Below are positions 43,548-56,496 of a stretch of DNA of 64,000 nt, piece after piece (the first letter of the stretch is position 1; every line of letters starts with the position of its first letter). The position numbers and the translations under genes were made by a program. This DNA comes from Antedon mediterranea (lineage: Eukaryota > Echinodermata > Crinoidea > Comatulida > Antedonidae). Where the stretch lies: positions 26,028,001 through 26,092,000 of the forward strand of contig NC_092674.1 of NCBI RefSeq assembly GCF_964355755.1. Reading direction: 5' to 3'. The notes beneath the pieces are model-generated. The model made no database searches and was not told where the DNA came from. It was given only the letters and a program-made list of their open reading frames with translations.

Positions 43548-46500
43548 ATTTCCTATATACATTTTAGAGTTGTTCATCATCAAAAAGCGATACTCTTTTT
43601 CTAACATGATTATTTATACATTTTGTCTTAAAAAAGAAGATATTCAGTTTATTACTTCCAGTACATGTGGATTCTTTCTATATATATTATAGCAAAAATA
43701 TGAATACATATAATATAAAACAGGCTATGTGCGATTACTCGCATGTCGTTGACCAACTCTCTTGCAGTGAGTCTACGTCCTTGCGTTGCGTATCTATAAG
43801 TGGGAGCCAAGTTTTACAGAGTCTAAAGCTGTCTACACTATCAAACTTTATGTCTCATCACTACCATATTTTGGCATATAACTACCATATTTGAGTACAT
43901 CACACTTTTTTGTCAAACTAGTTTGATAGTGTAACCTAAATGCGGATAACCTAACTAAGTCCACAATGCTTCATTTGAATTATGAATACGTAGGTTTATT
44001 CTTCATCAGTTTTTACCGTCAAGCATTAAGTAGATCAGGAAAGACTCAAATATTTTTCTTTTTTTAAATAGATAGACATAACTTACTGTAAGCCGGATCA
44101 CCACAAGTAATGGTCTGTATAACAGTACATTCTGGAACATCACCTAAATGTAACAAAAAAAATCAATGTTAAAAAGTTGAAATTTGTGAAAAAAACAAAT
44201 ACAAAACTAATTTGATCTCTTTGTTTTGAAAGGGTCTACAAATTCGGAATATTATGGCCACTGATCACCACCGAAAAACAACAAGATGAACTGTCTGTAT
44301 TAAAAAAAATTGATTGAAAGAATAAAGCAAATATGTTTCTTGTTTTTTTCTCTTTATGTGCATTGCGCATGCTCAGTTGGTAATCTAAAAATCTAATAGA
44401 TTCTTGAAAATGGAGGGAGTTTGAAACATTGCGGATTGTGAAAACCTATCATTTATCTTGATCTATGGAAAATGGACCACCATAGAATGCAATCTTCGTC
44501 GATATTAAATTGAAATTAAACTACGTATCTTATAGATGATACAAAAAGTTAAGTAAGTTTTTTCAAGCTACTTTATTATACAAACTTCATTATTTAAAAC
44601 GTTCTATACGAACCCATCGTATTGGACAGTCTACAACCACATTTTTCAGTGACGTAATCAAATCGACATTCCTCAATACAAAGAGCTTTGGTATAGGTGT
44701 CTGTGTATTTAAGCGTTTTCCCAGTGCACTTTGATGAGTAAGGGTCTGGTAAAGACTTAGTCTAGCATGAAAATAACAATTAGTATATTTTCCATTTGGT
44801 TAAACGATATGTATGTTATAGTAGACGATAGTATAATAAACGACACATTTAATTTCTATATTTTATACAATTATACTATTATATTTTGTAAAGGTTAAAT
44901 ACTACTTACCTCGACTCCTTTTAAAGCAATCTCTGTATGAAAACCAGGAGATACTGAAAATCCAAACGACTTTACAAGAGGAAGTTCATCTGAAGAATGT
45001 ATCATCATCTGGAGGGAAAGATTAGATTATTCAATTCAAATAGACATGAGTTAGTAGTTCTTTTTGAAAAACTAAAAACCTGCTTGACAGTTTTTCTGTC
45101 ATGCTCGGACAGCTTCCTCATCAAAATAGAGATATTTCATTTTTTCATTCTGTTATACATTCTTTGTTAAATGTTTGCTATGTATTGTGATTTACTGATC
45201 TGCATTGATGATGGTGATGTTGATGATGATGATGATGATGAAGACGACGACGACGACAATCAAGTTGAAAGAAAGCGTAAACTATTTTAAAGGCGGTCTA
45301 ACAATTTTAAAACATTATGTTGCGTATACTGAAATGCATTGGCTTCCGAAAGCGTTTCACTAAACTTAAATAGAAGCCTACAAGTGAACTTATCAAACTT
45401 AACCGTGGTTTCCACTAGAGACGCGGCGCAAAAATGACGCAGACAAAATGACAGTTTGAAAAATGCATCGCTTGTGATTGGTCAAATCAATAACGTTGCA
45501 TTACGTTCTCTAATGGAAACGAAACCTTAGGGATAAATGTAGGTGATGATAAAATGAATTGGCGTACCTTAATTCCTTTAATGCCTTTTTCATGACCAGT
45601 ATGATCTGTATCATTGATATTAATCTGCAGGAATAGAGAACTTGAGACGCCAGCATGCGATACATTACGCGTCGTCTTAAACGTGTAACACACCCCAAAG
45701 TCAATTAAAGTTGTTGTAAAGTTTTCTGGTCCACAATCTTCTAAACTCATCCATGTACACTCCGTAAGGAGATCCTCAATAGAGTGACTTGCTCTTAGGT
45801 AAAGCTCTGTAAGGTTCCAATCGTTTATAGTAGAAAAATTTTCAAATTCTCCACTGTAGAATGAGCGAATGAACCTCAATTCTTCGTCGGATACCTGCGA
45901 CTGACGTAACTGGTTGTAGTTGCAGAATGTAACGGCTGGAAACGCGATTTCATCGTAGTGAGCAATGGATATCTTCGTTGCAACTGGGTAAGACCTGTAG
46001 TTGTCAAGGGACTCTTTCAATATGATAACGAGAGATGTTAATGCTATGAAAACCAGAACACACCAAATATATCTGTAATAGTATAAATAGAAAAAAAACA
46101 ATATATAAACATATAAACAATTCTATCAATAATTATTAATCAGCAAATAAAATATGCAGACAGTTTTTATTGTGGTAAAAGACGAAACTTGTATTTTCGA
46201 TAAACTCGGCACTGTGTTAAAAGTTTTAACTGGAGAAGTTAAAAATAATCATTAATCAAGGATATGACATTGTCCATGAAAATATGATTAACAAAAACAA
46301 AGCGGACATTTTCAAAATGTTAAGGCTACCTCTTTGGAGAACATGAAACATATCTATATTGTACTAATAAATTATTTTATTCCATTAAGATATATTAAAA
46401 GGCATATTTCAACATAATTATTATTTTTTAATGTGGACACTGGAAAAACATTTAAACTAAACATAAAGTCAAATAATACAATGTATATAGTAGGCCTATT

Positions 46501-48176
46501 TGAAATATTGTGACATTACTTGCACACGAATTTCTAAATGGAACAAGGTATTGACCAGATTAAAAAAAAAATTAAAACACTACCATTCGAATCTACACAA
46601 ATACCGAATATCTTTAATTGCCACCCAAACCCACTTTCTTTTAAAAGACAACTTTTTTTGTATTGATTGATTTATGTTTTTATTCATTTATTTATCAGAG
46701 TCACACAGTATAACAATACCGGTACAGTATACAATTTAAAACTTTTTTTTTAAATGACTCGAGTTAAATGGATATTTCAAAAAATAAAATACTTAATTCC
46801 AATTTTGTTTTTGTATTAATATAAATATGAAATAAAAATAATAATAATTATAATAGCAATCAGAAACTCCCCGTCAACTTAAAAAATGTTGTATTAATAT
46901 AAATATGAAATTAAAATAATAATAATTCCAATAGCAATCAGAAACTTCCCGTCAACTTAAAAAAAGTTGTATTAATATAAATATGAAATTAAAACAATAA
47001 TAATATAATAGCAATCAGAAACTCCCCGTCACCTTCAACAATTTCTTTATATAAAATTAACCACATTCACAACTAAAGCACATCTACCAAACAAATTTTA
47101 ACTAAAACCATCACTTTACAACCAGAAACTCGACTGTACCAATGCAATCTAACTGCCTTGATTCTACATACCAGTGGTTCCAAATGCGGAATCTGATTGA
47201 CACGTTCACAATTATGCAAAATGTATATATAAATATTGCTTGTAGATTTACAGATCAACATTATTTTTTGCTGGTAGAACTAAGTTTGAAGCTTACTTTC
47301 TCCGGCACAAAAATAATTGCTTTCTTTATTAATTTACCAAATGTGTGTATCACCTTTTGTGAAATAAATTGAATTTTAAATTACAATTTTATTTCATGTT
47401 TTCCTTTTGTCGAACAAACGCTGAAATTTATTTTGACGAATTCATTCATTCATTTCAAAATTTCACCAGGAATTAACAATACCTTCTTCCACAAAATGGT
47501 TCAATCTAAACTATCAATTTGCACCAAATGATTAAATATCCACCATAATTGTAGTTTGCCTAATCACATAAAGTGTCAAACTAAAATTGGAAATTTTAAA
47601 AAAGAAGTACAAAAACTATTAATTAATAAATGCTCACTCATGTAGAGTTTACTTTTCATTTCTATTTGATAGTTGTACTTTTATTGTTTTATTTGCTAAT
47701 TAGATATTATTTAAAGGGTAATGTGTTTAAGAGCTTCGGTTTGTTGCATAACCCATTTTGTAACAAATACCATGTTTTCCGTTCATTATGATTATTTAGA
47801 TTACACTTATAACAATATTGTTGTAAAAGAAATACTGTATATATATGCTGGTGATACAAAATAAATGGTACGTCTAGTACCGCGAAAAACAATAATAGTA
47901 ATAATAATAATAGGTTCTAACAGACAAGATAACTGAGGCCCAATCACAAATAAAAAATATAGAAGCATGTTCAATGGTTATATAATCATTTACCTACCTT
48001 CTGACAGCCCAGGTTGATTTGTTTCCGACGTAACGTATCCCGTGAAGAGACGTCTCGCCCGCAAACGTACATACTTCATCCGTTAGGCTGGATTTTTCAT
48101 ATTGTTTTTCTCCAAGTGTATTCGTTGTCTCCCGACTGCTAATCGTAGACATCGGATATACTTTCTTATCGTCCAT
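41832..48176 (-). CDS. DEG/ENaC sodium-channel subunit, paralogue D
   Basis: Eight exons: 48176-47998, 46072-45568, 45008-44910, 44761-44614, 44143-44087, 42858-42705, 42289-42198, 41959-41832; 453 residues. HG motif (TSLHGIRYVG), TM1 YIWCVLVFIALTSLVIIL, FPAVTFCNYNQLRQ, FGVCYTFKTT, CIEECRFDYVTEKCGC, CDCPVACGQ, TM2 with G423-M424-S425 and a basic tail (RLMKKKVNKKN). The donor after exon 4 is a weak GTTCGT. Exon 1 has NKSTWAVRR where others read NKSICAARR or close to it. Several N-glycosylation sites (NFS, NLT, NFT, NVS, NDT) lie in the exon 2 ectodomain. Intron 1 holds a 3 x 78-bp repeat; other introns hold M1, M2 and LINE-tail pieces. Frames open throughout. Confidence 0.92.
42438..42640. repeat. 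M2 MITE-like element in gene D, between exons 7 and 6
   Basis: AACTTGGTTCTCACTAGCGAC start, CGTCGCTAGTGGGAACCACG end. Confidence 0.75.
43098..43286. repeat. M2 MITE-like element in gene D, between exons 6 and 5
   Basis: AAGCTTGGTTCCCACTAGAA start and TCACTAGTGGGAACCACGCTT end; the interior is nearly the reverse complement of the inner gene A copy (22200-22382). A second partial copy starts at about 43288 and seems to resume at about 43755-43812, with a retroelement tail between. Confidence 0.8.
43345..43546 (-). mobile_element. LINE 3' tail splitting an M2 element
   Basis: Minus strand reads GGGTCCTGCGAAAACAGAAG ... AATAAATGTGAATTGAATGAATGAATG, a typical LINE 3' end with (GAAT)n. Its 5' side abuts a run of about 27 A/T bases (43520-43546). 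Confidence 0.5.
43825..43936. repeat. M1 MITE-like element in gene D
   Basis: AAAGCTGTCTACACTATCAAAC start, CTAGTTTGATAGTGTA end. The TATGGTAGT units run in the opposite sense to most other copies. Confidence 0.7.
45205..45257. repeat. Trinucleotide microsatellite (GAT)n/(GAC)n
   Basis: GATGATGGTGATG... passing into ACGACGACGACGAC; intron 2 of gene D. Confidence 0.8.
45402..45530. repeat. M2 MITE-like element in intron 2 of gene D
   Basis: ACCGTGGTTTCCACTAGAGACG start, CGTTCTCTAATGGAAACGA end; ends only about 40 bp from the exon 2 donor. Confidence 0.65.
46811..47040. repeat. Three 78-bp tandem units in intron 1 of gene D
   Basis: TTGTATTAATATAAATATGA starts units at 46811, 46889 and 46967; each ends with CAATCAGAAACTCCCCGTCA. 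Confidence 0.85.
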
Positions 48177-48239
48177 CCTTCATTCATGTACGCCTAATAA
48201 TACGTTTTAAAAACACCTTGGTATATCTTAAATCCGTGG

Positions 48240-48610
48240 CAATCAGTCAGATGACAAGCCTACTCTGTTGATTAACAATTCTATACTATCGATTTCTCAG
48301 TAAATTTATACTTTGGAAGTCTCATGATTTCTACATTGACGTATTATTATGAATATTTACCTTACAATAGAATCGTTAATCCATAAATTCACTTAAAGGA
48401 AATTGTCAGTAAATCGCGCGTAATTTATAAATGCTTTATTCAATGATATTGACAGTGGGTACATACTTTGGTGCTAATTGTTTATCCCCTATTGATGATG
48501 CAGTTTACTTATTAAATTGAGTTCGATAATTAGTTTAATTTGCAATTAAAACAAACTTAGGTTAAACCATTTGTCCAAATAGTGATGTTTTCTGTTGTAT
48601 ACACAGAAGA
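48240..48610 (-). promoter_or_regulatory. Upstream block of gene D shared with gene C
   Basis: Collinear with 37500-37840, including GTCAGTAAATCGCGCGTAAT and CTTAGGTTAAACCATTTG. It ends where a LINE fragment starts. Confidence 0.4.
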
Positions 48611-49320
48611 AAAACTCTAGAAACAGTCTATGGCATGGAAATCAACACGGAAAAACCCCCAAAAAAGCATGACCAAACAAGAGTGATGGTTTTACCAACA
48701 GCATCAAAGTGAAAATCACACTCTACAAGCACTCACAGGTTTTAAATACATTGGAAGAGCCATTATGAGAAATGATAAAGAAAGGAAGTGTTAGCAAGAA
48801 TATAGCGCAAGCTACATCAGCGCTAACAAAGCTAAAGAAAATATGGAGCAATAAGAAAATTAAACATAAGCATACAATTAGGCTACTCCGTGCGCTCTTT
48901 AGTTACATTAATCTTTCTATAATACTTGTGTGAAACACAGCCGAACTAGAGAGAAAAACCGAAGCCTTTGAGATGAGATGCTACATGAAGATTTTGGGTA
49001 TCACATACAAACACCGAATAACAAATGAAGAAGTCTGAAGCAGAGTAAGAGCAGCCATTGGAACAGATGATATTCTGTCCATTGTCAAAGGTGAGATGCT
49101 ACGGCCACATTATGAGATCATCCGAACAAAAATGCAAGGAACTATACAAAGTGGGAGGAAACGAGGAAGAACAAAGAAACACAAGAAAGACAACATCAAA
49201 GAAGAATGGACAAAGGTCAAAGTAAAGTTTGAAAAAACACATATGGTTGGACGGCTTATGCTGAAATATCCCCGCATACAATAATACAAGTTACAGATAC
49301 AATGCAACTTTTCTATTTAA
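48600..49320 (+). mobile_element. RTE-like LINE fragment, decayed
   Basis: Plus strand translates, with several frame changes and stops, into the C-terminal part of an RTE-type reverse transcriptase: GMEINTEK, FKYIGRAIMRND, TKLKKIWSN, FEMRCYMKILGITYKHRITNEEV, RVRAAIGTDDILSIVKG and GRKRGRTKK. The upstream enzyme core is missing. Confidence 0.75.
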
Positions 49321-50049
49321 AAAATAATGATGAAATAAAGGTTGAGGTTGACAGTATACAAGCAAACTTTATAGGCATAACAATTACTTTTATTAATATC
49401 AATAATTACTTTTATTAATATCAATAATTCAAATCATCAAACAATATAAATCAATTAATTACAAAATATTAAACCACTTTACACCTTAAAAATACTGGGA
49501 TTTTTTTTATTGGTCATACTAATCTACGCTCGGTAAGGTCCGATAAGCCCGGTAAGGTCCGGCGTTAGGTTCAGTAGGAACCTTTATCGCCCGGTAAGGT
49601 TTTACGATGCAAAATGATGTCAAGCAAATTATATTAACATGCTTTAGGGGTAAATTTAACTTAATGATATATTTTTCTTTCTAGAAACAAGTTAAAATCA
49701 GTAAAAATATTGTAACTTTTCAACGCGTCAACAACAAAACATCACTTATTACAGAGGGCGTTCTTCAGTTTCAAAATAAACCTAATCAGTATTTTTTACA
49801 TTAAAAATGTTGGGCCTATAAAACGTACAATTAAATATCACATAGAACTTTATACTTTTACATACAAGTTGCCGGACAGTTCGCCACCTGTAGCCTATCG
49901 AAGAAACAAGAACTTTCTACATTTTTGGGGAAGTGTAAGCATTCAAAAGTTCGTAGATTTTCTCATCTTAACTGTATACACATTTAGTTATTTTCTACAT
50001 TCATGTCACTATCGTTTGGTGATTTACAACATACAATTTCAGCAAACAT

Positions 50050-50210
50050 TACTGTATGTAGCTGCTGAGACGTACAAACGAAAACGCATTCACCGTGCAA
50101 CCAACAAAGAAACGCGTTTCATTTCATTGATTTCCAACACACACTAGCTGCTGGGATGCAATTTCACCTGAAACTAACGCAGAAACGCGTCCCATGTCTT
50201 GAGTGGCTAT
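50050..50210. repeat. Minisatellite downstream of gene E
   Basis: About two units with AACGCGTTTCATTTC, GATTTCCAACACACACTAGC and GCAATTTCACCTGAAACTAA, matching the array downstream of D. Confidence 0.65.
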
Positions 50211-50588
50211 AGTACTAGATATAAAAACATAACCAGAATAACTCAATTTCTGGTTTGATTAACGAAACTTCTGGTGTGGTTAACGCAAACGCTATGTTTT
50301 ATATATAGACTATCATTCTAAATATAGCTCACTGTTGCAATTAGACCACAATACGAACCATTTCAGAAATTCAGTAATTGTTTTTTCATTGTTTTATTTT
50401 ATAGAAATATTGATATTGTACTACGTATCAGTATACCCGTGTCCATATTATAGCAAAAATAATATGTTGAATAATGTAACAGCTATTTGTCGTAGTGTAA
50501 GCAGTTTTATTTACATGAAAGCAATTGTAATCAACGTACACAGTCATTCACTGATTGCGTTATTGCACATCGACTACTGCTTTTTTTT

Positions 50589-53500
50589 TCATTTACTCTG
50601 ATCGATTGTGCGCGTTTTAGTGAGTCTAAGCTCTTTCTTTTTCATCAAACGCTGTAGAATTAAGACAATTAAAAAGTCCAGCAATTCAACAATAGTAATC
50701 AAACTCATTCCACATATTAAACCCATGTTTCCACCAAGTTCGGCTGTAAGTAAGAACATGCATTTTATTTATAAGAAAACACAATCAAGACAATTAAATA
50801 AAGATAGGCCTATCGATGTAGTTAGCAAACTATTTTCAAGAGTGTTTGATTGCAGTGTCCTATTCTACCTAACTATAAGTTATTCTTTTACCAATATTTT
50901 ATCAAAATTGTATATGCCGTTAACATTTACTTACAAAATAACTGTGTCACAGAGTATGACGGGACGAGTTCAACAACGGTCATGTCCAAATCTTCAAATG
51001 ATATGCTAACTTGAAGAATGTTTTCCCTGAAAATACACAATATCACAGTATCTGCAGTTATACATATTGAATGTTTATGAGTGTTATGGTACAAATAATG
51101 GCATGAGGTGAATGATGAAAGGTTATATAATAACGAAGCGACAGTCGAGTTGATATATTAACCTTTCATCATTCACCAAATGCCATTATTTGTACAATTA
51201 CACGAATATAACACATTCATTATTAGTTTTTTATAACATCTAAATAGATTCCTGTCATTTGAATCAAATAGAAGGTAGGTCTAGGCCTACATTGGTTCAC
51301 ATTGATTAAAATAGTAACATTTGGTTTTTAATAATTATATTAAATATTATTATTTACATGGATTTTATAAATGTACCTACTGTGTGAGTGTGTGTTAATT
51401 ATGTAAAAAACGATCTATAGTTAATTTAAATGCATTTAATCTAAATTGGTACATATATCTTTCCAAAAATGTACTTCCATCGCTAAACCAGTCATAACAA
51501 TAACATTGGCTGGCGACGAAAGTACAAAATAGGTGGCGCTGTTGTATTTCAAAAGCAATAGAATAAAAAAAAATATTTTCCAAACACAGATTTTTTTTTT
51601 CGTACGATCGTTTAATAGTGCGTACTATTGCACGGCATGTGACCCACAATCGTCCAATTAAATGACAGGAACTTATTTAGGTGTTGTAATAAGAGTTCCT
51701 AATTAACTTAATAGTTGCGCTTGCGCCAGCCCATCTTGCACACAAAGACAAACGCCGTCTCTTAAGTACTCATTTATTGCACTCTTCTCTTTTGACCGGC
51801 CGTCTAATCTAATTAAGTTAAGTTAGCACGTCATTGTGCCCCACGTCTGATCCTGTCGGCCATACTAGCTTACCTTACGTATTCTTTTGTATAGCCATAA
51901 TTATTTTCAAATAATTGTATCATCGCTGGATCCGGCCATATTGTAGCGGATGTACGTGGTTGATATGACAGTTGGTCACATGCTACTGGACAATCACATG
52001 ACACATTTCTATCACTAACAAAACGATCTGAAGTAAAAGTATTTACAGTTTGAAATTAAACTAAAATAACAATATTTGAAACGTTCTCAAAAAATGCCTG
52101 GTTTTCCTTAATACGCGAATCTATCCGTTAGTTAGTTAAGTTGATGTTAAACTTACTATAATAATCAAAACCACAATTGATGGATTGTAGAACAGTACAA
52201 TCTGGAGCATCACCTAAAAAGAAACAAAAATCAATCAATAGAGCCTACTATCTGTCACTAGATAAAACTTAAATGACTATCGCAAGTCAGTTAGATACTA
52301 GTCTAGGAGGGCGTATCTAGTGAAAGTATTACTATCCGTCTGGTCTAACCGCGACTGATTTATAGCTGTTTCAAATTTGCATGTTCAATGGTAGTGTTAA
52401 GGATGATAGTATTCCATAATAGGCTAAATTGAGTTAAACAAATTTTGAAATATTGTGGAGTGACGTAAAATTTATAATGTTGTCTATGGAGATTGAACAT
52501 TTTTCAGTATAATATCGATGATATTGTTATTTTTAGATTCGAAAACTTTTCTCGGTTTCACAATAGTCACCAACCCTGCTTTGCGAGTTACAACACTCTC
52601 AAATTGTCACTGAAAGCTGAACGTGCATGTTAAATATAATGTTATATCAAGCTACATATACGTTTTAAAGTTTTATACGTTCTATACTAACCCATCGTAT
52701 TGGATAATTTACATCCACATTTTTCACTGACGTAATCAAATCTGCACTCCTCAATACAAAGAGCTTTAGTATAGGTTCCTGTGTATTGAAGACCTTTCTC
52801 TGTACAGTTTGATGAGTATGGGTGTGGTAAAGACTTAGTCTAGAATAAAACAAGAAATATTTTTCTAATGCTATGTTTTGTATGCCAATATAAAATACCT
52901 ATTATTTAATTACTTTATTTTATAGGCCTAAAATATTTCGTATTAAGTATGAAGTTGCATTAGGCTTACCTGAGCTCCCTTTAAAGCAATCTCTGTGTGA
53001 AAACCAGGGGATACTGAAAATCCAAACGATTTTATAAGAGGTCGTTCATCCGAAGGATGTATCAACATCTAAAAGTAAAAAAAGTTTGGCAACTTATGAA
53101 AATGTGAAATGAAGATGCATTAACTTGTACTGCTGTACAAAGTACCGACAATAAGTTATTTTCATTCAGAATCACAACAATGATAGAATGCTTGCTAACA
53201 AGAAGGCCTACATAAATAAACTAATCCACCGGTATCAGCAATGAACCATGGAAATCATGTCTACACTGATTTTATACCGTTATAATTACGTCATCGTTAT
53301 CAATTAATCATGCATAACGATGAGTAACTAGCGCCATCACACTATTATGAATGTTCGCAAGAGTGCTCCAAAGTCAATCTTACTTAAATACATTTTTACT
53401 TATATCTAACTTGCTTGTAACAGAATGTACTCAATGTAATTGCCGTCCAACAAATTAGAAGATAATGGAGAAAGGACAGATGAAATATAGATAAATTGGA

Positions 53501-55061
53501 TGTAAAATAGAGTACTAAAAACCAATGTTCCAAAACCAGTAACAGATACGTGAAATAGTAAAATACCTTAATTCCTTTAATGCCTTGTTCATGACCAGTA
53601 TTTTCTGTATCATTGATATTAATCTGCAAGAACAGAGAACTTGAGACGCCAGCATACGAAACATTACGCGTCGTCTTAAACGTGTAACACACCTCAAAAT
53701 CAACGAAATGGGTTGTAAAGTTTTCTGGCCCACAATCCTCTAAACTCATCCATGTACAATTCGTAAGTAGATCATCGATAGAGTGACTTGCTCTTAGGAA
53801 AAGCTCTGTAATGTTCCAATCGTTTATAGTAGAATAATTAGCAACATCTCCAATGTGGTATGCGTTAATGAACTCGAATTCTTCGTCTGTTACCTGCGAT
53901 TTACGTAACTGGTTGTAGTTGCAGAATGTAACGGCGGGAAACGCGATTTCGTCGTAGTGAGCAATGGATATCTTCGTTGCAATTGGGTAAGACCTGTAGT
54001 TTACAATGGACTCTTTCAATATGACAACGAGAGAGGCTAGCGCTATGAAAACCAGAGAACACCAAATTAACCTGTAAAAGTATATTATAATTAGAAAATC
54101 ACGTCACGAAATATATAAACTAGGCCTAGCATCATGTGAAATGTGCAAATACAATATATTTAAACATATATCTTCTAATACAATTATTAAATAAAGATTG
54201 TATCAATCATCAGCGAACAAAAAAGGCGGACAGTTTTTTTACTGGGAAAATGAGACTGATGCTAATGTTTCAAAATAGAGGAATCCATTTTATCCTTTAA
54301 AGCAGCTTTAAACAAACTCTGAAAATACCTAATTAGATCGACAATAGGGCCTACTCAGTACTAATTATCTTATCCATTGTAATGGAACCAGACGAATTAA
54401 TTCAGGTTTTTTAAGGTAAAGTTAGGTTGGGAAATAAAATAATGATTAAAGATATAATACAGAATATGCCTATTGAGATATTTAGGCCCTTCAACACTAG
54501 TTTCCATGGTTAGATAGGTCATTATTAGTATAATAATAACAATAAGTCCTTTTTAACAGAATACATGATTGAATGAATATTGGTGGTGATCAACAATATT
54601 TAAAACAATATTTTTGTCTAGGCTGGGGAAATAAGATTATTAAAATATAATAAAGAATATGCCTATTGGGATATTTAGGTACTTCAACACTAGTTTCCAT
54701 GGTTAGACAGATTCGTATTACACAAGTCATTTTTAACATAAAATACATGATTGTATAGTGGTGGTGAAGGCAAAATATATCAAATGATATAAAGCAGTGA
54801 AAACCACAACCCACTATAGTACTATATAAAATGTATACTATATGTTACTATGTTACTATATAAAATGTAACCGTTTACCCACCTTCTGGCAGCGCAGATT
54901 GATTTGTTTCCGACGTACCGTATTCCGTGAAGCGTTGTCTCGCCCGTAAACGTACACACTTCATCAGTTAAGCTGGATTTTTCAAGCTGTTTTCCATCAT
55001 TCGAATCCGTTGTCTCTCGACTAATCGTAAACATCGGATAAACTTTACCATTTTCATTCAT
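50589..55061 (-). CDS. DEG/ENaC sodium-channel subunit, paralogue E
   Basis: Eight exons: 55061-54883, 54071-53567, 53068-52970, 52839-52692, 52213-52157, 52027-51874, 51026-50935, 50743-50589; 462 residues. Landmarks: GETTLHGIRYVG, TM1 LIWCSLVFIALASLVVIL, FPAVTFCNYNQLRK, VCYTFKTT, SPGFHTEIALKG, CDCPVACDQ, filter G423-M424-S425, basic tail RLMKKKELRLTKTR. The usual FGVCYTF reads FEVCYTF here, and exon 6 has SATIWPDP in place of SSTLWPDP, small private changes. The start (MNENGKVYPMF) is aligned with the relic and F; a Met two codons upstream (55067) is possible. The exon 7/6 intron is long and holds a repeat related to the gene A insertion. Complete and uninterrupted. Confidence 0.93.
51067..51690. 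mobile_element. Repeat related to the gene A insertion, in gene E
   Basis: The left part (51067-51235) is an inverted repeat with ends AATGTTTATGAGTGTTATGG / AACACATTCATTATT. The right part (51407-51690) shares GTTTAATAGTGCGTACTATTGCA and AATGACAGGAA with 20800-21125. Confidence 0.6.
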
Positions 55062-55547
55062 AATCAAGCATTAATGGCGAATAATACCTTAGTGTATCTT
55101 ACATCCGTACCAATCAATCAGATGACAAAGCAACTCTGCTGATTAAGGTGCGGAACTCGGTAAACATTAAATGGTTGATTCCCAATTGCCGAACTCTCAG
55201 AATAAAAATTACACTGTATGGACTCACGATTTCTACATCGACAACAATGTATTATCACCGATGTACAGGATAATGTAAAGTTTAATATAATGTGATCTAA
55301 AGCACCCGTGTATTCATAATAGCAAAATTGTGGCCGAAGATGTAACTACAATCAATGATTTAATGACTGCTATATTGTTATAACTGACCTTGTCTGCATT
55401 TAATATGTGTATGTATAATCTGCGCTTATCTATTCAATCTGTACTTTTTACTTTTGTAAAGAATACAATTGTAATTTATGATTTTTACATTATAGATTTT
55501 TCTGTTTATTAAAACTCAATTACTGTTACTCAATCACAGCTCAATGT

Positions 55548-55735
55548 TCACGCATGAACAGTTATGAAGTGAGGACGTCATAATATTATATTCATATTAA
55601 CGCGCGCGTTGAATCGAACGATACTGTCTCTTGATAATATAAGAGGTCATTAGATTAGTTTTTTTTAATAATAGTAGTCTGTGTATTTCAATAGCAAGTT
55701 TTGGAAAGCGACAATAATTGATAATAATAATAATA
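55548..55735 (-). promoter_or_regulatory. Conserved upstream block of gene E
   Basis: TCACGCATGAACAGTTATGAAG, GACGTCATAATATT, ATTCATATTAACGCGCGC and, on the minus strand, GCTATTGAAATACACAGAC in the TATA-like position; about 500-670 bp upstream of the ATG. The GACGTCA word resembles a CRE site. Confidence 0.4.
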
Positions 55736-55984
55736 TTGATTATTGATTTATGAAACCGGGAGGCGGTTATTGAGCGGATGTAGTTGGGATTTAATTTGAA
55801 ATCACTATTGTGAGTCTTTATTAGGCATAATTAGATTTTATTAATACTGTAAAAATAAATAACGCCATGATGCATATCAGCATCTTTGGTTGCTAATAAT
55901 AGTATATACATAGTTTTAAAAAAATTATCAAATAATAGTGATAATTCAAAAACTTTAAAAAGCTATCACATTAAATAACCTTTT

Positions 55985-56110
55985 TAAACCAAAACGACAT
56001 TTCACCTGTATAAACAAAAACGAAATTTCACCTGTATAAACAAAACGAAATTTCACCTGTATAAAAAAACAAAATTTCACCTGTACAAACGCAGCAGAGA
56101 CGCGTTCCAT
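55985..56110. repeat. Minisatellite downstream of gene F
   Basis: Four short units around AACGAAATTTCACCTGTATA, the last followed by AACGCAGCAGAGACGCG as in the arrays by D and E. The unit has shrunk to about 27 bp. Confidence 0.75.
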
Positions 56111-56496
56111 TTCTTTAAGCTGTATAATACACCAGAAGTGCAGACAACCCAATTGTCTGCACTGTTTAACGAAAACCCGCTACATTGCTAAGTAGATCTC
56201 TGTTTTAAATAAAGCTAGCCTACTGTTCTAATTATAGACAGAAAACCATTTAAACTCTTATTATGGTTTCAGAAGTAATGGCTATTGTTTCATTTTTTTC
56301 AAGAAATATTGAACTTTATTTGTCTTACTTGTTTCCATATCATTATTCAATAAATTGTTGAATAATGTAGCCGCCTTTTTGTGTCGTAGTGAAAGCAATT
56401 TCATTTAAGTGAAATCACTTAGATGTCTCTTTACTTAATTGCAAACACTCACGTACACGTTTCAATGCATATACATTTCAAATCGACTATTTCTTT

